A DNA stretch of 64,000 nucleotides from Roseivivax sp. GX 12232 (GTDB lineage Bacteria > Pseudomonadota > Alphaproteobacteria > Rhodobacterales > Rhodobacteraceae), in assembly GCF_021272185.1 (NCBI RefSeq), contig NZ_JAJSEC010000009.1, forward strand, positions 124,001 to 188,000, in the 5' to 3' direction. Below, piece by piece: positions 17,045-25,417 of this stretch (the stretch's first letter is position 1; each line of letters opens with the position of its first letter). Both the position numbers and the translations under genes were made by a program. The notes below the pieces were generated by a model. The model saw only the letters and a list, made by a program, of their open reading frames with translations, was not told the DNA's origin and did not search any database.

Positions 17045-17566
17045 ATGCGCCCGACCGCCACACTGATCGCCGCTCTCGCCTTCGCCGCCCCCGGCCTCGC
17101 CGCCGCGGGCGAGCAATACGTCGACCCCACCGGCTTCGCCGTCTCGGGCTACGACGTGGTCGCCTATTTCGACCTGCCGCAGGCCGCGCCCGGCGCGCCC
17201 CAGCCCGAGGCCGTCCCGGGCCGCGCGGGCATCACCGCCGAGCACAACGGCGCCACCTTCGCCTTCGCCTCGGAGGAAAACCGCGCGCGCTTCCTCGCGG
17301 ACCCGGCCGCCTATGTCCCGCAATACGACGGCCATTGCGCCTATGGCGTGGCCAAGGGCGGCAAGGTGCCGGGCAATCCCAACCTCTGGCGTATCGTCGA
17401 CGGCAAGCTCTATCTCAACATCACCGAGGCGGTGGTGGGCTTCTGGGAAGAGGACATCCCCGGCAACATCGACCTCGCCCAGGGCAACTGGCCGGGCATC
17501 GAGCCGCAGGGCGCCTCGTCCCGGGCGATCCCGCAGTTCAGCTCCGCCGCGCCGCTGGCGCGCTGA
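17045..17566 (+). CDS. Exported YHS-domain protein
   Basis: 173 residues with a Sec signal peptide (about residues 1-21, ALAFAAPGLAAAG). The mature protein has a YHS-like core: GFAVSGYDVVAYFD, then HNGATFAFASEENRARFLADP and YDGHCAYGVAKG. YHS domains are small, sometimes metal-associated modules (copper or iron) of extracytoplasmic proteins. No catalytic role can be assigned. It is followed 50 nt later by another exported protein on the same strand. Confidence 0.8.
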   Translation: MRPTATLIAALAFAAPGLAAAGEQYVDPTGFAVSGYDVVAYFDLPQAAPGAPQPEAVPGRAGITAEHNGATFAFASEENRARFLADPAAYVPQYDGHCAYGVAKGGKVPGNPNLWRIVDGKLYLNITEAVVGFWEEDIPGNIDLAQGNWPGIEPQGASSRAIPQFSSAAPLAR

Positions 17567-17616
17567 GCAGGGCGCGCTAGCCTCCCGCCCATGACAGCCA
17601 GTCCGGGAGCCCGCCC

Positions 17617-18459
17617 ATGAACCTCAAGACCGCGACGCTGGCCCTCGGCCTGAACCTCGCCGCATCCCCCGCGCTCGCGCTCTGCGGCGGGGCCGAGCCC
17701 GCCTGCGAGATCCCGGGCGGCAGCTACCACGCCGAACTGCCCGAGGATCTTGCCGAAGGCGCCCCGGCGCTGGTCTTTCTGCACGGCTGGGGCTCGACCG
17801 GCGCAGGCACGCTGACGATGCGCGGCATGGTCGAGGCGGCCCTGGCGCGCGGCTACGCGGTGATCGCCCCCGACGGCATCCCGCGCCAGGGGCGCGGCGG
17901 GCGGACCTGGGCCTTCCACCCCGACCGCCCCGGCCCGCGCGACGAGGCCGCCTTCCTGCGCGCGGTCCGCGACGACGCCGCCGCGCGCTTCGGGCTCGAC
18001 CCCGAGAGGATGCTGCTCGCGGGCTTCTCCATCGGGGGCTCCATGGTGAGCTACCTCGCCTGCGACGCGCCCGGGAGATTCGCGGGCTACGCCCCGGTCG
18101 CGGGCAGCTTCTGGCGCCCGCATCCCGAGGGCTGCGCCGGCCCCGCGCCGCTTCTGCACACCCATGGCTGGCGCGACGGAACGGTGCCGCTCGAAGGGCG
18201 GCTCCTGCGCGGCGAGAGCCCCGAGGCCCCGGGCGCGGTGGTCCAGGGCGACGTCTGGCACGCCATGACGCTCTGGCGCGCCGCCAACGGCTGCCGGCTG
18301 CAGGCCGGGGCCTTCGAGAGCGACGAGACCTATTGGCGGAAGCGCTGGACCAATTGCAACGGCGCGCCGCTGGAGATGGCGCTGTTCGACGGCGGCCACG
18401 GGATTCCGCCCGGCTGGGCGGAGATGGCACTCGATTGGTTCGAGGGGCTGGCGGAGTAG
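17617..18459 (+). CDS. Exported alpha/beta-hydrolase esterase (PHB-depolymerase/LpqC-like)
   Basis: 280 residues with a signal peptide ending ASPALA near 21. Conserved esterase features are FLHGWGSTG (oxyanion region), IAPDGI, the nucleophile elbow AGFSIGGSM (Ser138), THGWRDGTVP (Asp) and a C-terminal His in DGGHGIPPG (about 263). Members hydrolyse short-chain esters such as polyhydroxybutyrate oligomers or feruloyl/acetyl esters in the periplasm. The substrate here is unknown. The gene is convergent with the lipoprotein gene that follows. Confidence 0.8.
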   Translation: MNLKTATLALGLNLAASPALALCGGAEPACEIPGGSYHAELPEDLAEGAPALVFLHGWGSTGAGTLTMRGMVEAALARGYAVIAPDGIPRQGRGGRTWAFHPDRPGPRDEAAFLRAVRDDAAARFGLDPERMLLAGFSIGGSMVSYLACDAPGRFAGYAPVAGSFWRPHPEGCAGPAPLLHTHGWRDGTVPLEGRLLRGESPEAPGAVVQGDVWHAMTLWRAANGCRLQAGAFESDETYWRKRWTNCNGAPLEMALFDGGHGIPPGWAEMALDWFEGLAE

Positions 18460-18590
18460 GCGGGAGGCTGTCGGGGCAGAGGCCCTTTGGGTCACCTTTC
18501 TGTGGTGCGCGTTTCAGTGAGCACGTGCGCCGCGCTGGCGTGGGAGGCCCTCTCAGCCCCTATACGCCAATTTCGCTCCGCCCGCCCGGC

Positions 18591-19139
18591 TCACTCCGCG
18601 ACCGCACCGCCCGCCCTGAGCGCCCGCGCCTGCATCCGCGGCATCCAGTCGTAGCGCGGATCCGCCCCCGGCGCGCCCCAGTAGAGCACCCCGCCGTGGC
18701 GCCAGGGATCAAGCAGCACGCCCTCTTCGAGCGGCGCGCCCCGGGCCGAGATCACCGCGGAATGGTGGATCACCCGGAAGCCCTCGGCGGGCGAGGTCGC
18801 CCAGTGCAGCTCAAGCGTCTCGAAGCCCTCCTGGCGGAGCCGGGTGATCATCGCCTCGGCCCAGTCGTTGCAGAGGCCCTTCTCGCGGAGCCCGTTGCGC
18901 ACCTTGGCGTTATGGACCAGCGGCGAAGAGGTGACCTGCCAATCCTCGGCGAGCTGCAAGGGGTATTCATAAGCGATCCGCGCGGCGCGCTGCGCCTCCT
19001 CCGGGTCGACGCTTGGCCCGAGCGCCGCGATCTCCGCGGCAAGCTTCGGGATCTCGCTCCGGTCCGGTTCGGGCGCGCCCGCGCAGGCGGCCAGAAGCGC
19101 GAGGATCGGCAGGAGAAGAAGCGGCGCGAGGCGGTGCAT
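18591..19139 (-). CDS. Putative lipoprotein with transglutaminase-like Cys-His-Asp pattern
   Basis: 182 residues. A lipoprotein signal (LLLLPILALLAAC) places the lipidated Cys at 19. Further on, GLCNDWAEAM (Cys90), VIHHSAVI (His125/126) and LLDPWRHGG (Asp144) occur in the order and spacing of bacterial transglutaminase-like cysteine peptidase folds. Activity is an inference from these three motifs only. The ATG at 19139 was chosen for the signal sequence; the longer frame runs into the intergenic region. It is transcribed alone, with two copies of the 167-bp element upstream of its start. Confidence 0.7.
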   Translation of the reverse strand: MHRLAPLLLLPILALLAACAGAPEPDRSEIPKLAAEIAALGPSVDPEEAQRAARIAYEYPLQLAEDWQVTSSPLVHNAKVRNGLREKGLCNDWAEAMITRLRQEGFETLELHWATSPAEGFRVIHHSAVISARGAPLEEGVLLDPWRHGGVLYWGAPGADPRYDWMPRMQARALRAGGAVAE

Positions 19140-19258
19140 GGGGGCTCCGGGGCAGGGGGCTGGCTCAGGAGTGGCCGGTTTTGCGGGGTGCTGCAAGAGG
19201 GAGGCTTTGCCGCGGTCGCTCCGCATCGCTGGGTGTTCCGGTCACGGCCAGGCACCCC

Positions 19259-19425
19259 CTTGCGCCCGAACAGCACCGAAGGTGCCGGGCGCGCGCCGGA
19301 CCGGCCCCTTGGGCCGGCGCTCCTTGGGGTGGCGTGCGTAGCTCACCTCTAGTCCTGACCTTGCGTTGATAAAACGCATAGCCCCGAGGTCAGCAGCGCC
19401 GGCCCCCGGTCCGACGCGCGCCCTC
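19259..19425 (+). repeat. 167-bp intergenic element, copy 2
   Basis: Runs from CTTGCGCCCGAA to CGCGCGCCCTC. It is the most divergent copy in the centre, where TGCGTT-GATAA-AACGCA forms a better hairpin than in the other copies. It has the perfect CTGACCT/AGGTCAG stem, and one end base is changed (CCGACGCG). Confidence 0.92.
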
Positions 19426-19582
19426 TGGTGGGGTGTGCGGCGAGGGCGGTGGGCCTGTGGTGAGCAGTCGCAGCAGTCGCCCGAAGGCGGGCGCTTGTGG
19501 CGAGGGGAGGCAAGCCGCCTGGTCGCGCGCTGCTAGGGCCAGCATCCCGCGCAGCACTAGGCCCCTTACCGCCAGGCACCCC

Positions 19583-19749
19583 CTTGCGCCCGAACAGCAT
19601 CGAAGATGCCGGGCGCGCGCCGGACCGGCCCGATGGGCCGGCGCTCCTTCGGATGGCGCGCTTAGCCTGTCGCTAGCCCTGACCTTGCTGGGATAAAGCG
19701 CCTTGCTCAGAGGTCAGCAGCGCCGGCCCCCGGTCCGGCGCGCGCCCTC
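19583..19749 (+). repeat. 167-bp intergenic element, copy 3
   Basis: Same length and orientation as copy 2. Carries the GCATC-GAA-GATGC hairpin variant (also in copy 1) in place of GCACC-GAA-GGTGC. It shares 12 bp of left flank (GCCAGGCACCCC) and about 40 bp of right flank with copy 2. Confidence 0.93.
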
Positions 19750-19877
19750 TGGTGGGGCGTGTGGCGCGGGTGGTGGGCCTGTGGTCAGCGGTTGAGCATT
19801 GGCCCAGCAGCATCCCCGGCCCGACAGACCGCAACGGCAGCGCGACACCCCCAAGGCCCCGCGCCACCACCCGCTCT

Positions 19878-20939
19878 TCACCGCAGCCGCTGCTCGGTCT
19901 CTCCGTCGAAGAACAGCGCCTCGGCGGGGTCGAAGACCAGCCGCACCTCGGTGCCCTCGGGGATGTCCTCGTCCGAGCGGGTCTCGACCACGATCCGGGC
20001 GTCCTTGCCGTCGACGAGGTAGTCGTAGGCCACCCCGCCCAGCCGTTCGCGGATGTCGAGGCGCAGCGGCGACGAGCCTTCCTCGACCGACAGCGCCTGG
20101 GGGCGCAGGCCGACCAGCACTCGGGCGCCCTCGGCGGGCAGGGCGACCGAGGTCTCGATCGGCGTCTCGCCCAGAAGCGGGCAGGCCACCTTGCCGCCGG
20201 TCACCACGCCCTCGAGGAAGTTCATCGAAGGCGAGCCGATGAAGCCCGCCACGAAGCGGTTGTCGGGGTCGTTGTAGAGATGCATGGGCGAGCCGACCTG
20301 CTCGATATGGCCGGCGCGCAGCACCACGATCTTGTCGGCCAGGGTCATCGCCTCGACCTGGTCGTGGGTGACATAGATCATCGTCGCGCCGATCTCCTTG
20401 TGCAGGCGCGCGATCTCGACCCGCATGTCGACGCGCAGCTCGGCGTCGAGGTTCGACAGGGGCTCGTCGAAGAGGAAGACCTCGGGCCCGCGCACGATGG
20501 CGCGGCCGATGGCGACCCGCTGGCGCTGGCCGCCGGACAGCGCCTTGGGCTTGCGCTTGAGGTAATCGCCGAGCTTCAGGATCCGCGCCGCCTCGGCGAC
20601 CTTCTCCTGGATCTCGGCCTTCGGGTGGCCGGTCATCTTCAGCCCGAAACCCATGTTCTCGGCCACGCTCATATGCGGGTAGAGCGCGTAGCTCTGGAAC
20701 ACCATGGCGACGCCCCGGTCGGCGGCATCGACGCGGGTCACGTCGCGGGCGCCGATGCGGATGGTGCCGTCCGAGGTCTCCTCGAGCCCCGCGATCATCC
20801 GCAGCAGCGTCGACTTCCCGCAGCCCGAGGGGCCGACGAAGACGCAGAACTCGCCTTCCTTGATGTCCAGGTCGAGCCCGTGGATGACTTCGACCTCGCC
20901 GTATTTCTTGACGGCCTTTTCCAGTGTGACGCCGCTCAT
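19878..20939 (-). CDS. Sugar ABC transporter ATP-binding protein (UgpC/MsmK-like)
   Basis: 353 residues. The ATPase domain has Walker [10 protein letters not shown] (about 38-46), signature [15 protein letters not shown], Walker [13 protein letters not shown] and the switch in [12 protein letters not shown]-terminal TOBE/regulatory domain of the CUT1 type contains [10 protein letters not shown]. It is encoded next to the IclR regulator, divergent from the binding protein and permeases that it must energise. Probable cargo is alpha-/beta-galactosides, judged from the island. Confidence 0.92.
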   Translation of the reverse strand: MSGVTLEKAVKKYGEVEVIHGLDLDIKEGEFCVFVGPSGCGKSTLLRMIAGLEETSDGTIRIGARDVTRVDAADRGVAMVFQSYALYPHMSVAENMGFGLKMTGHPKAEIQEKVAEAARILKLGDYLKRKPKALSGGQRQRVAIGRAIVRGPEVFLFDEPLSNLDAELRVDMRVEIARLHKEIGATMIYVTHDQVEAMTLADKIVVLRAGHIEQVGSPMHLYNDPDNRFVAGFIGSPSMNFLEGVVTGGKVACPLLGETPIETSVALPAEGARVLVGLRPQALSVEEGSSPLRLDIRERLGGVAYDYLVDGKDARIVVETRSDEDIPEGTEVRLVFDPAEALFFDGETEQRLR

Positions 20940-20952
20940 CGGCTCCTCCTCC

Positions 20953-21750
20953 TCAAATCTCGGCTTTGTCGGGAAACTGCCAGGCCGCGGTGGCCTCGGC
21001 GATCTCCCGCGCGGTTTCGATCAGCCGGGGCTTCAGCCCGGCCAGATCCTCGAGCCCGCGCCGCTCGGTCGACGTGGTGATCGAGAGCGCCCCCATGACC
21101 CTGCCGCCGGGCGACAGGATCGGGGCGGCGATGCAGATGATGCCGGGCTCGTGTTCCTCGCGGTCGTAGGCGATGCCCTCGGCGCGAATCGCGGCGCATT
21201 CCTCCTCCAGGGCCTCGGCGCTGGTGATGGTGCGCGCGGTGTGCCGGAAGAAGGCCTGCAGGGGCAGGGCGGCGGCGCGCTCCTCCTCGGGCAGATGCGC
21301 AAGCATGGCCTTGCCGACGCCGGTGCAATAGCCCGGCCCGACCTTGCCGGCGGCCGAGAACATCTCGAGCGGCTGGCTGGCATTGCGCTTGTCGACGTAA
21401 AGCACCTGGCCGCGGTCGAGCTGGGCGAGGTGAATGGTCTCGCAGACCTCGGCCGAGAGCCGGTCGAGGAAGGGCCGCGCGATGGGCGCCAGCGAAGAGC
21501 GCGCCCAGGCCGCATGGGCCAGCCGCACCAGCCGCAGGCCCGGCGCATAGGCGCCGGTCTCGGCGTCGAGGCGCAGCATGCCCTGGTTCACCAGCGTCTG
21601 CACCAGCCGGTAGAGCGTCGCCTTGGGCAGCGGCGAGAGCGCCTGCAGCTCGGCAAAGCGGATCGGCGCGCCATGGGCGGCCACGAGGTCGAGCACGTCC
21701 AGCGCCTTGCCGACGGTGCCGTCGCCCTGCCTCGGTGAGATCGCGTTCAT
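20953..21750 (-). CDS. IclR-family regulator of the galactoside island
   Basis: 265 residues. A winged-HTH N-terminus ([34 protein letters not shown]) is followed by the IclR effector domain ([54 protein letters not shown]). The ATG at 21750 is preceded by GGAGGAGA on the minus strand; longer frames have no homology. It is divergent from the transport/catabolic operon at 21889 and 13 bp upstream of the ATPase gene on the same strand. It likely senses a galactose-pathway intermediate (inference). Confidence 0.9.
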   Translation of the reverse strand: MNAISPRQGDGTVGKALDVLDLVAAHGAPIRFAELQALSPLPKATLYRLVQTLVNQGMLRLDAETGAYAPGLRLVRLAHAAWARSSLAPIARPFLDRLSAEVCETIHLAQLDRGQVLYVDKRNASQPLEMFSAAGKVGPGYCTGVGKAMLAHLPEEERAAALPLQAFFRHTARTITSAEALEEECAAIRAEGIAYDREEHEPGIICIAAPILSPGGRVMGALSITTSTERRGLEDLAGLKPRLIETAREIAEATAAWQFPDKAEI

Positions 21751-21823
21751 GCCCCTGTCTCCTCCCTCGTGCGGCCAGCACGTCCCGGATGGCCTGTTGA
21801 CAGCGATACGACGAATCCCGCAT

Positions 21824-21861
21824 AGTTTCAATAGTTGGACTCAAGTTTCAAATAATGAGAC
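21824..21861. promoter_or_regulatory. Candidate tandem IclR operator
   Basis: Two AT-rich near-repeats, AGTTTCAATAGTTGGAC and AGTTTCAAATAATGAGAC, start exactly 20 bp apart (about two helical turns) in the divergent IclR/binding-protein region. They stand out from the GC-rich surroundings. A site for the adjacent IclR protein is likely. Confidence 0.5.
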
Positions 21862-21888
21862 AAGGGTTCCGAGCTAAGGGAGGACTTC

Positions 21889-23148
21889 ATGCTCAGAACG
21901 CAACTCACCGCGGCAGCCGCGCTGTCGCTGGCCGCGGGCGGCGCCTTCGCGGCGGCCCATGAGACCCCGCTCAGCGGGACGCTCACGATCTTTTCGGACA
22001 TGTCGAACCCGGCGCCCCGCGCCGTGATGGAGGGCATGGCGCAGCGCTTCGACGAGATGCACCCCGATCTCGACGTCGAGCTGACGGTCATCGACCGCGA
22101 GGCCTACAAGACCCAGATCCGCAACTTCCTGACCGCCAATCCGCCCGACGTGGCGAACTGGTATGCCGCCAACCGCATGGCGCCCTATGTCGACGCGGGC
22201 CTCTTCGAGGATGTCTCGGACCTCTGGGCCGAGCCCGAGATCGCCGACAACCTGGCCTCGACCAAGGGCGCGATGACCATCGACGGCAAGCAGTGGGGCG
22301 TGCCCTATACCTACTACCAGTGGGGCGTGTACTACCGCGAGGACATCTACAACGAGCTCGGCCTGAGCGAGCCCGCCACCTGGGACGAGTTCAAGGCCAA
22401 CTGCCAGGCGATCCTCGACTCGGGCAAGAAGTGCTTCACCATCGGCTCGAAGTTCCTCTGGACCGCCGCCGGCTGGTTCGACTACCTCAACATGCGCACC
22501 AACGGCTATGACTTCCACATGGCCCTGACGCAGGGCGAGGTGGAATGGACCGACGACCGCGTCCGTCAGACCTTCGCCAACTGGCGCGAGCTGATCGACA
22601 TGGGCGCCTATATCGACAACCACCAGTCCTACTCCTGGCAGGAGGCGCTGCCCTTCATGGTGAACGGCGAGGCCGCCGCCTACCTGATGGGCAACTTCGC
22701 CGTGGCGCCGCTGCGCGAGGCGGGCCTGGGCGACGACCAGCTCGACTTCTACCAGTTCCCGGCGATCAACCCCGAGGTGGAACTGGCCGAGGACGCGCCG
22801 ACCGACACCTTCCACATCCCCTCGGGTGCGGAGAACAAGGAAGCCGCGCGCGCCTTCCTGCGCTTCGTGGTCTCGGCCGAGAACCAGACCACGATCAACT
22901 CGGGCGGTGCGCTCGGGCAGCTGCCGGTCAACGCGCAGAGCTCGGTCGACGACGACGAGATGCTGAACCAGGGCTTCGAGATGCTCTCCTCGAACAGCCC
23001 CGGCGGCATCGCGCAGTTCTTCGACCGCGACGCGCCCGCCGAGATGGCCTCGGTCGCCATGGAAGGCTTCCAGGAGTTCATGGTCTTCCCCGACAACCTC
23101 GAGGATATCCTCCAACGCCTCGAGCAGGCGCGCCAGCGGATCTACTGA
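21889..23148 (+). CDS. CUT1 sugar-binding protein (family 1 solute-binding, galactoside uptake)
   Basis: 419 residues with a signal peptide (about 1-24, ALSLAAGGAFAAAHE). The mature part has the SBP family 1 layout: LTIFSDMSNPAPRAVMEGMA, a FDEMHPDLDVELTVIDREAYKT segment (read as two motifs), AYLMGNFAV and a C-terminal repeat of hinge segments. The ATG follows GGAGGA. It is the first gene of the 11-kb galactoside operon, and the sugar-cleaving enzymes downstream imply an oligogalactoside ligand such as melibiose, raffinose or galacto-oligosaccharides. Confidence 0.9.
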   Translation: MLRTQLTAAAALSLAAGGAFAAAHETPLSGTLTIFSDMSNPAPRAVMEGMAQRFDEMHPDLDVELTVIDREAYKTQIRNFLTANPPDVANWYAANRMAPYVDAGLFEDVSDLWAEPEIADNLASTKGAMTIDGKQWGVPYTYYQWGVYYREDIYNELGLSEPATWDEFKANCQAILDSGKKCFTIGSKFLWTAAGWFDYLNMRTNGYDFHMALTQGEVEWTDDRVRQTFANWRELIDMGAYIDNHQSYSWQEALPFMVNGEAAAYLMGNFAVAPLREAGLGDDQLDFYQFPAINPEVELAEDAPTDTFHIPSGAENKEAARAFLRFVVSAENQTTINSGGALGQLPVNAQSSVDDDEMLNQGFEMLSSNSPGGIAQFFDRDAPAEMASVAMEGFQEFMVFPDNLEDILQRLEQARQRIY

Positions 23149-23163
23149 TCCCGACGCGCCATC

Positions 23164-23188
23164 CGGGCGGCCCCGCGCGGGCCGCCCG
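23164..23188 (+). other. Strong intercistronic hairpin after the binding-protein gene
   Basis: A perfect 10-bp GC stem (23164-23173 with 23179-23188) with a 5-nt loop and no T run, placed between the binding protein and permease genes. Such hairpins commonly protect the abundant binding-protein mRNA segment, as in malE-malF. Confidence 0.6.
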
Positions 23189-23259
23189 CACCTTCGGGCG
23201 GCCGGGCCCCGCGCCGGGCCCGGCCCCGACGACGCCCTGAACGAGCGGAGCGGCTTTCC

Positions 23260-24189
23260 ATGACCACGGCCACCCTTCCCGACACCCATGCCGACAGCGG
23301 CGGGCCCGGCTTCCTCCGGCGCCACCGCATGACGCTGGCGCCCCTGCTGTTCCTTGCGCCGGGCGTGCTGTTCTTCCTGGTCTACGTGATCTTCCCGATC
23401 TTCCAGAGCTTCCAGGTCTCCTTCTACCGCTGGGACGGCCTCGGCCAGCCCGAGTTCATCGGGCTGCAGAACTACCAGGAGCTGGCCACCGACCGGGCCT
23501 TCGAGGTCTCGCTCTGGAACAACATGAAATGGCTGGTGCTCTACCTGCTGGCGATCCCGGGCGGGCTGTTCATCGCGCTCTTCCTGAACCAGACGGTCGC
23601 GGGCATCCGCATCTACAAGTCGTTGTTCTTCTTCCCCTTCGTGATCTCGCAGGTGGTGGTCGGCCTGGTCTTCACCTGGTTCTACGACCCGACCTTCGGG
23701 CTGTTGAACACGCTTCTGGAGAGCATCGGCCTGCCGGCGATCAACGTCCTCGGCGACCCGACGCTCGCGACCTACGGGATCATCGCCGCGGGCCTCTGGC
23801 CGCAGATCGCCTATTGCATGATCCTCTATCTCACCGGCTTGAACGCCGTGGACCCCGAGCAGATCGAGGCCGCGCGTCTCGACGGGGCCAAGGGGCTCAG
23901 GATGCTCTGGCACGTGATCCTGCCGCAGCTGCGCCCGGCGACCTTCATCGCCTTCGTGGTGACGATCATCGGCGCGCTCCGCTCCTTCGACCTGATCTCG
24001 ATCATGACCAACGGCGGGCCCTTCGGCTCCACCCGGGTCCTGTCCTTCTACATGTTCGAGAAGGCACTGTCGGAATACGGCTTCCGCATGGGCTACGGGG
24101 CGGCCATCGCGGTGGTGCTCTTCCTGATCATGCTCTGCTTCATTGCCTATTTCCTCTGGTCGATGTGGCGCCAGGAGCGGGGGCGCTGA
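23260..24189 (+). CDS. CUT1 sugar ABC permease (MalF-type)
   Basis: 309 residues with six TM segments. The EAA loop is seen as EAARLDGAKGLRMLWHVILP, preceded by the DPEQI turn. It starts with a cytoplasmic N-terminus and a first TM at about 28-50 (LFLAPGVLFFLVYVIFPI). It works with the MalG-type permease encoded two genes later; the two are separated only by the MmcQ/YjbR gene. Confidence 0.92.
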   Translation: MTTATLPDTHADSGGPGFLRRHRMTLAPLLFLAPGVLFFLVYVIFPIFQSFQVSFYRWDGLGQPEFIGLQNYQELATDRAFEVSLWNNMKWLVLYLLAIPGGLFIALFLNQTVAGIRIYKSLFFFPFVISQVVVGLVFTWFYDPTFGLLNTLLESIGLPAINVLGDPTLATYGIIAAGLWPQIAYCMILYLTGLNAVDPEQIEAARLDGAKGLRMLWHVILPQLRPATFIAFVVTIIGALRSFDLISIMTNGGPFGSTRVLSFYMFEKALSEYGFRMGYGAAIAVVLFLIMLCFIAYFLWSMWRQERGR

Positions 24190-24190
24190 G

Positions 24191-24553
24191 ATGGCCGTGA
24201 CCCGCCAAGAGATCGACGGCATCTGCGCCGCGCTGCCCGGCGCGGTGCTGGCCGAACCGCCGGGCCAGCTTCTGAGCTGGAAGGTCGGAGGCAAGATGTT
24301 CGCCTGTTTCGGCGACTTCGAGGACAGTGGCGGCGTGTCGGTGAAATGCCCCGACCTCGACACCGCCGAGATGCTGATCGAGGCCGGAGCCGCCGAGCGC
24401 GCGCCCTATTTCCACCGCTCCTGGGTGCGGCTCCCCTACGACCGGACCGCGCCCGAGGAGGCGCGCCACCGGCTCACCGTCTCTTATGACACCGTGCGGG
24501 CGGGCCTCAGCAAGGCCCTGCGCGCCACCCTGCCAAACCGGGAGGACGCCTGA
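24191..24553 (+). CDS. MmcQ/YjbR family small protein
   Basis: 120 residues matching the MmcQ/YjbR (CyaY-like fold) family. Features are an N-terminal ICAALPGAVLAEP, then WKVGGKMFACF, VSVKCPDLD, PYFHRSWVRLP and a C-terminal SYDTVRAGL helix. Members are small DNA-binding-like or frataxin-like proteins without an established function. It sits tightly inside the sugar-transport operon, 1 nt after one permease gene and overlapping the start of the next, which is unusual. Confidence 0.85.
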   Translation: MAVTRQEIDGICAALPGAVLAEPPGQLLSWKVGGKMFACFGDFEDSGGVSVKCPDLDTAEMLIEAGAAERAPYFHRSWVRLPYDRTAPEEARHRLTVSYDTVRAGLSKALRATLPNREDA

Positions 24554-25401
24554 TGTTCCCGAGACCGATCCAGCAGGCCTCGCGGCCGGCCCAGATCACC
24601 TACCAGTCGCTGATCCCCGTGGCGCTTCTGATGTGGCTCCTGCCGCTCGTGGCCGTGGCGATCTTCTCGATCAAGCCCGACACCGACTTCACCGCCGGCA
24701 ACTACTGGGGCTGGCCCTCGAGCTTCCAGGGGCTCGCGAACTACGGCAAGGTCTTCTTCGAAAGCGACATGCCGCGCTACCTGATGAACTCGGTGCTGAT
24801 CACCGTGCCCACGGTGATCGGCGCGGTGGCGCTGTCGTGCATGACCGGCTTCGCGCTGGGGGTCTACAAGTTCCGCGGCAACCTCTGGCTGTTCTTCATG
24901 TTCGTCGCGGGCAACTTCGTGCCTTTCCAGATCCTCATGGTGCCGGTCCGCGACCTGACGCTGGACCTGGGGCTCTACAACACCAAGATGGGGCTGGTGC
25001 TGTTCCACGTCGCCTTCCAGACCGGCTTCTGCACGCTCTTCATGCGCAACTTCATCCGCGCGCTGCCCTTCGAGCTGATCGAGGCCGCCCGGGTCGAGGG
25101 CGTGGCCGAATGGCGGATCTTCTGGTTCGTCGTCCTGCCCCTGATGAAGCCCGCGATCGCGGCGCTCTCGGTGCTGATCTTCACCTTCATCTGGAACGAC
25201 TACTTCTGGGCGGTGGTGCTGACGCAGGGCGCCGAAAGCCAGCCCGTCACCGCCGGCATCACCTCGTTCAACGCGCAATACCGCGCCGCCTATCACCTGA
25301 TGAGCGCCGGCTCGATCGTCGCGGCCCTGCCGCCGGTCGCGATGTTCTTCCTCATGCAACGCCACTTCATCGCCGGCCTGACGCTGGGAGCGGTGAAATA
25401 A
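24553..25401 (+). CDS. CUT1 sugar ABC permease (MalG-type)
   Basis: 282 residues, six TM segments. The EAA loop reads EAARVEGVAEWRIFWFVVLP, and the C-terminus is short and typical for MalG-like subunits. GGAGG precedes ATG 24553, which overlaps the previous stop by one base. It forms the translocation pore with the MalF-type subunit. Confidence 0.92.
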   Translation: MFPRPIQQASRPAQITYQSLIPVALLMWLLPLVAVAIFSIKPDTDFTAGNYWGWPSSFQGLANYGKVFFESDMPRYLMNSVLITVPTVIGAVALSCMTGFALGVYKFRGNLWLFFMFVAGNFVPFQILMVPVRDLTLDLGLYNTKMGLVLFHVAFQTGFCTLFMRNFIRALPFELIEAARVEGVAEWRIFWFVVLPLMKPAIAALSVLIFTFIWNDYFWAVVLTQGAESQPVTAGITSFNAQYRAAYHLMSAGSIVAALPPVAMFFLMQRHFIAGLTLGAVK

Positions 25402-25417
25402 GACACCCGGAGAGACC

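Larger units (their letters stand above)
19140..19877. other. 738-bp gene-free region carrying two 167-bp elements
   Basis: Between the lipoprotein start and the 3' end of the ABC ATPase gene. It contains two direct copies of the 167-bp element (19259-19425 and 19583-19749), 324 bp apart, which also share about 40 bp of extra homology on their right side. No gene seen. Confidence 0.8.

Noticed and set aside
19013-19369. Frames within the 167-bp elements with peptides such as GRAPDRGPALL
   Set aside because: The same peptide recurs because the DNA repeats. Frames differ between copies, have no ribosome-binding sites, and the substitutions do not follow codon positions.
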